Positions 1 to 5,007 of a stretch of DNA of 5,607 nucleotides are shown piece after piece. The stretch comes from Oscillospiraceae bacterium (GTDB taxonomy: Bacteria > Bacillota > Clostridia > Oscillospirales > Acutalibacteraceae), in NCBI GenBank assembly GCA_009786735.1, contig WQRM01000105.1, positions 1 to 5,607 on the forward strand, given 5' to 3'. A program made the translations under genes and the position numbers. The number at the start of each line of letters is the position of its first letter. The stretch's first letter is position 1. The notes under the pieces were generated by a model. It did not search any database. It was not told the DNA's origin and saw only the letters and a list, made by a program, of their open reading frames with translations.

Positions 1-371
1 AAATCGTGGCGCGGGTGAAGGCTGTGATGCGCCGCACTGGCGAGACCGCCGCCGCTGAACCCGCCATAAAAGAAGTGCGATTTGACAAGCTCAGTGTGAA
101 TCTTACCAACTATGAGCTGCGCATTGACGGCAAAAAAGTGGATGCGCCACCGAAAGAGATGGAGCTGCTGTATTACCTCGCGGCGAACCCCAACCGCGTG
201 TTCACGCGCACACAGTTGCTTGACGAAGTGTGGGGCTTTGACTACTATGGCGACAGCCGCACCATCGATGTGCATGTGAAGCGTCTGCGCGAGAAGCTCG
301 AAGGCGTGAGCAACCAGTGGAGTCTGCAAACGGTGTGGAGTGTGGGCTACAAATTCGCCACAGAGCAGTAG
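1..371 (+). CDS. OmpR/PhoB-family response regulator, C-terminal part (5' truncated by window)
   Basis: This is the end of a two-component response regulator that binds DNA. The first complete codon is at base 3. The first visible residues (IVARVKAVMRR) match the last receiver-domain helix and linker of this family, so the gene clearly begins upstream; the GTG at base 6 is internal, not a start. From about visible residue 26 there is a complete winged-helix effector domain: an N-terminal strand region (FDKLSVNL), the helix after PPKEMELLYYLA, the VFTRTQLLDEVWG segment, the recognition helix around SRTIDVHVKRLREKLE, and the C-terminal wing hairpin ending in WSVGYKF. The phosphorylated Asp and the rest of the receiver lie outside the window, and the regulon cannot be inferred. 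The gene is followed by a strong terminator and a convergent gene, so any cognate histidine kinase is not immediately downstream. The family call is very secure; the specific member is unknown. Confidence 0.95.
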   Translation, partial: IVARVKAVMRRTGETAAAEPAIKEVRFDKLSVNLTNYELRIDGKKVDAPPKEMELLYYLAANPNRVFTRTQLLDEVWGFDYYGDSRTIDVHVKRLREKLEGVSNQWSLQTVWSVGYKFATEQ

Positions 372-419
372 CGTGAAGTGTAGAGGCGCGGCACGCCGTC
401 CAAGGCATGATAAGCACAA

Positions 420-448
420 AAAAGAACCCCCATGATGGGGGTTCTTTT
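420..448. terminator. Bidirectional Rho-independent terminator between convergent genes
   Basis: A perfect 12-bp stem pairs 420-431 (AAAAGAACCCCC) with 437-448 (GGGGGTTCTTTT) around the 5-nt loop ATGAT. A T-rich run follows on the + strand (to about 455), and an A tract precedes it (from 418), which becomes a U tract when read from the - strand. It lies 48 nt after the response-regulator stop and 15 nt past the stop of the leftward DUF975 gene, so it can end transcripts from both sides. Confidence 0.92.
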
Positions 449-463
449 CTTTTTTGGCGCGGG

Positions 464-1162
464 TTATGCCACAGGTTGCGCGTCAAGCTCGTGGGCTTGG
501 ATTGCGCCCGAGGCGATGGCGCGGCTGCGCAGCTCCACGAAATAGCCAGCCATGGCGGTGTTCATGTATGGTCCAACATGCACGATGTAGAGGATGCCGA
601 AGGTCAGCGCGCTCAACAACAGCCAACCGATGAAGCTCAAATAGAACATGAACAGCTCGCCTTTGTGCCCTTGGGTCATGCGCATGGAAAGCTTCAGCGC
701 AGTGCGGGCATCAACGTTGTGGTGTGCGGCAAGGATGTAAGGCGTCATGGAATAGGCGATGGCTTTGATGATGCCCGGGATGACGAACAGCAGACTCCAC
801 AGCATTGCCCAAAGCGCCAGCCATGCCATGCCGCCCACTTTGCGGATGTAGTTGAAGAGAGCGATGTCGAACATGCTTTGGATGGTGACAGGTTGCCCGG
901 TGCAGATTTTGAGGAATGAGCCGCCCATCCCCACGGCCAGCGGCATCATCACGAAAAACGGCATCGCGGATGAAAGCGCCCCTCCGATGCTCGGAATCCA
1001 CCGCACCAACAGCGGTGAGATTGCTGCGGCGAGCGCTGAAACGAGCATGAAAATTGCGACAATGCCGATGCTGGTATTACGCTGGTTGGTCATGGCATGC
1101 TTGGCGTTGGCTTTGATTTGCACGCGCGTGAGCGGCGTGTGCGCTTGGTGTTGTGCGAACAT
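464..1162 (-). CDS. DUF975 family integral membrane protein
   Basis: This is a 232-residue multi-pass membrane protein of the DUF975 family, which is common in Firmicutes and has no established biochemical role. Hydrophobic segments are visible at about residues 31-53, 63-85, 112-135 and 168-198. The segment FVIPGIIKAIAYSMTPYILA (126-145), followed by ALKLSMRMTQGHKGELF (155-171) and LSFIGWLL, is the family's characteristic core. The N-terminal stretch LTRVQIKANAKHAM also fits the family's usual start, which supports the ATG at 1162 over the internal Met 24. A GGGGGAA element at 1168-1174 (complement) lies 5 nt before this ATG, a modest ribosome binding site. The gene is transcribed alone, convergent with the response regulator and divergent from the spore gene, with its own promoter at 1195-1223. 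The length is typical for the family. Function is unknown; adjacency to the spore gene does not by itself imply a sporulation role. Confidence 0.9.
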   Translation of the reverse strand: MFAQHQAHTPLTRVQIKANAKHAMTNQRNTSIGIVAIFMLVSALAAAISPLLVRWIPSIGGALSSAMPFFVMMPLAVGMGGSFLKICTGQPVTIQSMFDIALFNYIRKVGGMAWLALWAMLWSLLFVIPGIIKAIAYSMTPYILAAHHNVDARTALKLSMRMTQGHKGELFMFYLSFIGWLLLSALTFGILYIVHVGPYMNTAMAGYFVELRSRAIASGAIQAHELDAQPVA

Positions 1163-1194
1163 GTGAGTTCCCCCATTTCATCATTGATGCTTCT

Positions 1195-1223
1195 ATCATA
1201 GCACAGACTACGCGGGATTGCAA
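1195..1223 (-). promoter_or_regulatory. Sigma-A-type promoter for the DUF975 gene
   Basis: Read on the - strand, TTGCAA (1223-1218) is followed by an exact 17-nt spacer and then TATGAT (1200-1195). The -10 matches the consensus at 5 of 6 positions and the -35 at 4 of 6. TG sits one base before the -10, making it an extended -10. The predicted transcript would start near 1188 and give a leader of about 26 nt containing the ribosome binding site. This is a pattern match only. Confidence 0.65.
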
Positions 1224-1231
1224 GTGTTTTT

Positions 1232-1260
1232 GCATTTTTCCCATTTCCTTCCCCATACTA
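1232..1260 (+). promoter_or_regulatory. Candidate sigma-G (forespore) promoter for the spoVAF-like gene
   Basis: GCATT (1232-1236), a 17-nt spacer and CATACTA (1254-1260) fit the known Bacillus sigma-G pattern (GHATR, 17-18 nt, CATNHTA), with one mismatch at the last base of the -35. No good sigma-A match was seen in this orientation. The implied start near 1266-1267 leaves a leader of only about 13-14 nt, which just includes the ribosome binding site GAGGAGGG (1266-1273). The expected forespore expression of SpoVAF-type proteins agrees with this reading. The short leader is a reason for caution. Confidence 0.45.
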
Positions 1261-1279
1261 AGCAAGAGGAGGGATTTTT

Positions 1280-2692
1280 ATGCTTACACAAGACCATGTG
1301 CGCAATGTGGCGCTGCTGGACAAAACGCTGCGCGTGGAAAACAGCTTTGATCTGCTGCCGCGCACGCTGCAGCTGGCGGACCGCCAAGCCCGCATGTATA
1401 CCATCGACGGCATGAACGAAGACAACGTGGTGAACAAAATCGTGGAAACGTTGTTCAAGCTTGAAGACACGGTGCTCAACGAGATCAAAAGCACGCGCGA
1501 ATTTGCCGACAAAACCGTGCCCTATGGCGAAGTTGACGTGGTGGACAACGAGCGCGAATTTGCGGTGTGGGTGCTGTCGGGCTGCGTGGGGTTGATTGTG
1601 GAGGGCTTTGCCGAAGGCATCGTCATCGACGTGCGCAGCCACCCTGCCCGCCCCGTGATGGAACCCGAAAACGACCGCGTGCTGCGTGGCTCACGCGAGG
1701 GCTTTGTGGAAACCCTCACCGTGAACACCGCGCTCATTCGCCGCCACCTGCGCGACCCCGCCCTCACCATGGAAGCGGTTCGCGTGGGCAGCAGCTCACG
1801 TTCTGATGTGGTTTTATGCTATATGCAAGGCAAAGCGGACGCAAAGCTTGTGGAAAAACTGCGCGCAAAGCTCCACGGCATCAACATCAACACGCTGACG
1901 ATGGGCATGGAAAGCCTCACCGAATGCCTCACCCGCAAACAATGGTGGAACCCATTCCCGCGTGCGCGCTACACCGAACGCCCCGACACCGCCGCTGCCT
2001 GTGTTGCCGAAGGGCAAATCATCCTCATGATGGACAACTCGCCCGCTGCGATGATTTTGCCAACCGGCATCTTCGACTTTTTGCAAGACACCAACGACTA
2101 TAGCTTCCTGCCCGTGGTGGGTGTTTATCTGCGCTGGCTGCGGCTGATTGTGACCGTGCTGATGACGGTGCTCACGCCGCTGTGGATGATGGCAGTGAAG
2201 TACAACGACCGCCTGCCGGACTTCCTGAATTTTCTCGCGCTTGAGGAAACGCCGGCCATCCCTGTGTTCGCGCAGCTGGTGGTCATTGAGCTGGTGCTCG
2301 CGGCACTACGCATGGCCTCGCTAAACACGCCGATGGCACTGGTGGGCTCGTTTGGCATTGTGGGTGCGTTGCTGCTGGGCGAGGTGGCCGTCATCAGCGG
2401 ATTGCTCATCACCGAAACCGTGCTGATGATGGGCTTTGTGGCACTGGGCAACTTCGCCCAACCCAGCCACGAGCTTGGCTATGCGCTGACGTTTGTGCGT
2501 GTGATTACCCTGGTGCTGGTGTGGCTGTTTAGCTTCTGGGGCTTTGTGGCGGGCATGGTGCTGATGCTGCTGCTGATTAGCGTGACAAAAACCGTTGGCG
2601 GCACGAGTTACTGGTATCCGCTCATTCCGTTCAACGCTCGCGCACTGGGACGCCTGTTCTTCCGCATGCCGATTAAACACACCAACTCGTAA
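1280..2692 (+). CDS. spoVAF: GerA-family spore membrane protein, SpoVAF-like
   Basis: This 470-residue protein belongs to the GerA/SpoVAF family of spore inner-membrane proteins, whose members act in germination. The N-terminal soluble part (about 1-280) carries the hallmark block EPENDRVLRGSREGF (128-142), then VNTALIRRHLRDP (148-160), and later FPRARYTERPD (226-236). The C-terminal part (about 282-437) has several membrane segments, roughly 284-307, 328-345, 352-391 and 401-437. The VLRGSREGF version of the block, NFAQPSHELGYA (391-402) and the ending YWYPLIPFNARALGRLFFR (444-462) favour SpoVAF over a GerAA nutrient-receptor subunit; this is judged from remembered family patterns, not an alignment. 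The length is normal and the reading frame intact. A strong ribosome binding site, GAGGAGGG, lies 6 nt before the ATG. No spoVA, gerB or gerC genes flank it in this window, so it appears as a single-gene unit, probably made in the forespore from the sigma-G-like promoter. Confidence 0.88.
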   Translation: MLTQDHVRNVALLDKTLRVENSFDLLPRTLQLADRQARMYTIDGMNEDNVVNKIVETLFKLEDTVLNEIKSTREFADKTVPYGEVDVVDNEREFAVWVLSGCVGLIVEGFAEGIVIDVRSHPARPVMEPENDRVLRGSREGFVETLTVNTALIRRHLRDPALTMEAVRVGSSSRSDVVLCYMQGKADAKLVEKLRAKLHGININTLTMGMESLTECLTRKQWWNPFPRARYTERPDTAAACVAEGQIILMMDNSPAAMILPTGIFDFLQDTNDYSFLPVVGVYLRWLRLIVTVLMTVLTPLWMMAVKYNDRLPDFLNFLALEETPAIPVFAQLVVIELVLAALRMASLNTPMALVGSFGIVGALLLGEVAVISGLLITETVLMMGFVALGNFAQPSHELGYALTFVRVITLVLVWLFSFWGFVAGMVLMLLLISVTKTVGGTSYWYPLIPFNARALGRLFFRMPIKHTNS

Positions 2693-2726
2693 GTTGCTTT
2701 TTGCAAAAAAGTTTGACGGCATGAAC

Positions 2727-2750
2727 GGGACGCGCAGGGGTGCGTCCCCT
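2727..2750. repeat. GC-rich intergenic palindrome without U tract (possible dispersed repeat)
   Basis: GGGACGC (2727-2733) pairs perfectly with GCGTCCC (2742-2748) around an 8-nt loop. An alternative hairpin, AGGGG (2736-2740) with CCCCT (2746-2750), overlaps it, so the two folds exclude each other. No T run follows on either side, so it is a poor classical terminator, although it sits 34 nt after the spoVAF-like stop and could shape the 3' end. The layout (GC palindrome then CCCCTACA) resembles short intergenic repeats seen in many Clostridia; only one copy is in the window. Confidence 0.5.
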
Positions 2751-2799
2751 ACATAAAACACGCCCCATAAATTTTCTGCGTGATTTCGCTAAAAATTAA

Positions 2800-2828
2800 T
2801 TGACAAGCTTCCTCGTTTCTGGTACACT
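2800..2828 (+). promoter_or_regulatory. Strong sigma-A promoter with extended -10 for the three-gene run
   Basis: A perfect TTGACA -35 (2800-2805), an exact 17-nt spacer and TACACT (2823-2828, 4 of 6) form a housekeeping promoter. TG at 2820-2821, one base before the -10, gives an extended -10. The region upstream of the -35 is A/T-rich (AAAAATTAAT at 2791-2800), as in UP-element-like sequences. The predicted start near 2835 gives a leader of about 26 nt carrying the ribosome binding site GAGGAGGA (2847-2854). Confidence 0.8.
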
Positions 2829-2860
2829 ATAAGTAACAAAGAAAATGAGGAGGATACCCC

Positions 2861-3631
2861 ATGGACCAGAAAACTTTGGCGTATATCAACATGCATGCCG
2901 TGCTCGGCACGCTGGAAAATCTCTGCGAGCTCGACCCCGAGGCCAGCGCAATTGTGGCCAACAAAAAACCGCTGATTATCGCTTGGGACGTAGCAGGCGG
3001 CCCGAAAGCCACGCTCACGTTTGTCAACGGCAAAATGCGGCAAGACTGCGGCATTCTGCCCACGCATCAGCTGAAGATGATGTGCCCGAGCTGCGAGCAC
3101 TTCAACCAAGTGGTATCGGGCGCTTCCATGCCCATCCCGGTGCCCAAAGCCGGCGGCGTTGCCGCACTGAAGTTCATGCTGGGCGACTTCAAGTTGCTCA
3201 CCGACAAACTGGAAGGCTATCTGCGTGCCAGCGAAGAAGAGTTGGCTTGCCCCGAATTCTCCACACTGAGCACCAAACTGATGCTCAACGTCATCGGCGT
3301 GGCCATCAGCCAAATTGGCGATTATGACCCCATCGGTCAGTTCAGCGCCAAGTATATCACCGACGGTGACATGCAAATTTCGATTAAAGGCGGCATTGGC
3401 GTGACGATCCGCGCCAAAGACCACTTCCTCACCACCATCAAAAAGCTCCCCGAAAACCCCAGTGCGATCATGGAGTTCGAGAGCCTGGAGCTCGCCCGCG
3501 CGCTGTTTGACGGCAAAGTGAACGCCATGAGCTGCATCGGTCAAGGGCAAATCGTGATGGGCGGCAAAATCAATATGCTCGACAACCTCAACCGCATCCT
3601 CGACCGCGTGCCGATGTATCTGGCTTCATAA
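2861..3631 (+). CDS. SCP2-fold-like (sterol carrier-type) protein, possibly a tandem domain
   Basis: This is a 256-residue soluble protein with no signal peptide or membrane segment. Its C-terminal third (about 168-248) reads like an SCP2/sterol-transfer domain: GDMQISIKGGIGVTIRA, then IMEFESLELARALFDGKVNAM, then GQIVMGGKINMLDNLNRIL. Such domains bind lipids or other hydrophobic ligands in a cavity. The first half repeats the same order more loosely: a strand pair ending TLTFVNGKM (51-59), LKMMCPSCEHFNQVVSGASM (71-90), then ALKFMLGDFKLLTDKLEGYL (102-121). This suggests two SCP2-like modules, which is inference from the pattern. A CPSC (CxxC) pair lies at 75-78, and further cysteines at 22, 63, 130 and 225. 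The ATG follows GAGGAGGA with a 6-nt spacer and is secure. It is the first gene after a strong sigma-A promoter and lies 44 nt before the aminotransferase with no terminator between them, so the two are probably co-transcribed. No specific function can be assigned. Confidence 0.7.
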   Translation: MDQKTLAYINMHAVLGTLENLCELDPEASAIVANKKPLIIAWDVAGGPKATLTFVNGKMRQDCGILPTHQLKMMCPSCEHFNQVVSGASMPIPVPKAGGVAALKFMLGDFKLLTDKLEGYLRASEEELACPEFSTLSTKLMLNVIGVAISQIGDYDPIGQFSAKYITDGDMQISIKGGIGVTIRAKDHFLTTIKKLPENPSAIMEFESLELARALFDGKVNAMSCIGQGQIVMGGKINMLDNLNRILDRVPMYLAS

Positions 3632-3675
3632 TGCGAAACACACCACTTCATTAAATAGAATAAAGGAGACTTCCT

Positions 3676-4941
3676 ATGCAAACATATACCTACCCGAAAT
3701 CGCAAGAGTGGTTCCAACGCGCGCTGAAGGTTATTCCCAGCGGCATTTATGGCCACAAAGGTCCCGCACACGGCAACTTCATCCCCGTGGAAAACTGGCC
3801 GCTGGTGAGCTCCCGCGCCGAAGGCACCTACATGTGGGACGTGGACGGCAACAAGTTCATCGACTACATGTGCGGCTTTGGCGTGAACATTCTGGGCTAC
3901 TGCGACCAAGACGTCAACGCTGCTGCCACCAAGCAAATGAGCATTGGCGACTGCCTAACCACCCCCACCCACAAGATTATCGAATACGCCGAACTGCTGA
4001 CCGACACGGTGAAGAGTGCCGACTGGGCGTTCTTCTGCAAAAACGGCGGCGACGCCACCAGCGGCGCGATCCTCACCGCGCGCCACCACACCCGCAAGTC
4101 TAAGGTCATCTTCGTCAACGGCTTCTACCACGGTGTGGGCATGTGGACGCAAAAAATCGACTATCCCGGCATCCAACCCGGCGATGTGGCCGGCAACCTG
4201 TACATCCCCTTCAACGACATCCCTGCGTTGGAGAAAGTGCTTGAAGAAAACGAAGGCGAAATCGCCGCGTTCATCGGCACGCCATACATGCACGGCATCT
4301 TCAAAGACAACGTGCTGCCCGAAGCTGGCTACTGGCAAAAAGTGCGCGAACTGTGCACCAAGCACGGCATCGTGCTGATTATCGACGACGTGCGTTGCGG
4401 CTTCCGTCTGGACATGGCGGGCAGCGACCACTACTATGGCTTTGAAGCGGACATCATCTGCTTCTGCAAAGCGCTTGCAAACGGCTGGCCGGTGAGCGCG
4501 ATCTGCGGCAAAGATGAGTTCAAGCCTGCGTTGAGCTCGCTGAGCTTCACGGGCAGCTACTGGCAAAGCTCGGTGCCGTTTGCGGCGGGCATTGCAGCCA
4601 TCAACAAAATGAAGAAAATCAACATCACCAAGGTGCTGCGTGACAACTCCACCAAGCTGTGCAACGCGCTTGACGCTGCCGCGAAAAACAACGGCTTTGA
4701 CTTGGTTATCAGCGGTGAGCCGCAGCTGTTCTACTTCCGCATTGCCAACGACCCGAACATGTTCGCGCACCAACAATGGATTGCCGAAATGATGATTCGC
4801 GGCGTGTTCTTCACCGGACACCACAACCACTTCACCTGTGCGGCGCTCAGCGACGACGACATCAAGAAAACCGCCGAAGTGGCCGACGAAGCCTTCAAAA
4901 TCGTGCGCAAAAACAACCCGCAACTGCAATACAGCAACTAA
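3676..4941 (+). CDS. Class III PLP-dependent aminotransferase, glutamate-1-semialdehyde aminomutase-like
   Basis: This 421-residue enzyme has the fold type I, class III aminotransferase layout in order. The N-terminal region has GTYMWDVDGNKFIDYMCGFG (50-69). The PLP-phosphate loop KNGGDATSGAIL lies at 122-133, and the ring-stacking YHG at 151-153 in FVNGFYHG. IIDDVRCGFRL (235-245) has Asp 237 placed to contact the pyridine nitrogen. CFCKALANGWPVSA (262-275) has Lys 265 as the likely Schiff-base lysine, and FTGSYW (291-296) has Thr 292 in the usual phosphate-contact position. Known relatives move amino groups between a donor and an aldehyde or ketone, or act as aminomutases; the substrate here is unknown. 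It is probably not HemL, because the loop and the DDVRCGFR block differ from the usual HemL motifs and no heme genes are nearby. The ribosome binding site AAAGGAG (3662-3668) lies 7 nt before the ATG. No separate promoter was found, so it is probably transcribed with the SCP2-like gene. Confidence 0.9.
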   Translation: MQTYTYPKSQEWFQRALKVIPSGIYGHKGPAHGNFIPVENWPLVSSRAEGTYMWDVDGNKFIDYMCGFGVNILGYCDQDVNAAATKQMSIGDCLTTPTHKIIEYAELLTDTVKSADWAFFCKNGGDATSGAILTARHHTRKSKVIFVNGFYHGVGMWTQKIDYPGIQPGDVAGNLYIPFNDIPALEKVLEENEGEIAAFIGTPYMHGIFKDNVLPEAGYWQKVRELCTKHGIVLIIDDVRCGFRLDMAGSDHYYGFEADIICFCKALANGWPVSAICGKDEFKPALSSLSFTGSYWQSSVPFAAGIAAINKMKKINITKVLRDNSTKLCNALDAAAKNNGFDLVISGEPQLFYFRIANDPNMFAHQQWIAEMMIRGVFFTGHHNHFTCAALSDDDIKKTAEVADEAFKIVRKNNPQLQYSN

Positions 4942-4947
4942 GATTTT

Positions 4948-4988
4948 GTGCAAAATGGGGCGGCGAAATCGCTGCCCCTGCATGGCAC
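4948..4988. other. Intercistronic stem-loop
   Basis: GGGGCGGCG (4957-4965) pairs with CGCTGCCCC (4970-4978) around an AAAT loop, with one G-U pair. An outer GTGC (4948-4951) can also pair with GCAC (4985-4988) across internal loops. There is no U tract after the stem, so full termination is unlikely; it may attenuate or stabilise the transcript between the aminotransferase and the hydrolase. The ribosome binding site of the next gene (4996-5002) is outside the stem. Confidence 0.55.
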
Positions 4989-5007
4989 GTAAAACAAAGG
5001 AGTATCC

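Noticed and set aside
407..919. A 170-codon open frame on the + strand
   Set aside because: It starts inside the terminator hairpin and runs antisense to the DUF975 gene, with low-complexity composition and no suitable ribosome binding site.
2697..2711. CTTTTTGCAAAAAAG inverted repeat after the spoVAF-like stop
   Set aside because: It is almost entirely A-T with no room for a loop, so it would not form a stable RNA hairpin or a convincing terminator.
2321..2761. A 146-codon open frame on the - strand
   Set aside because: It is opposite the membrane part of the spoVAF-like gene; its His/Gln-rich product is the reverse reading of hydrophobic codons.
2828..2833. TATAAG as an alternative -10 for the SCP2-like gene
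   Set aside because: The spacing from TTGACA would be 22 nt, too long for sigma-A. TACACT at exactly 17 nt with an extended TG fits better.
2789..3550. A 253-codon open frame on the - strand
   Set aside because: It is antisense to the SCP2-like gene and overlaps that gene's promoter and ribosome binding site. No domain pattern is visible.
3656..3661. TAGAAT, a -10-like box before the aminotransferase
   Set aside because: No -35-like sequence is found 16-18 nt upstream, and the box touches the ribosome binding site, so a start here would leave almost no leader.
3676..4941. Labelling the aminotransferase as hemL
   Set aside because: Overall similarity to the HemL group is visible, but the active-site signatures differ and there is no heme gene context, so the symbol is not supported.
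3955..4983. A 342-codon open frame on the - strand
   Set aside because: It lies antisense to the aminotransferase, whose motifs are all intact. The predicted protein is rich in His, Val, Arg and Ala with no recognisable motif, as expected for the mirror of a GC-biased gene.
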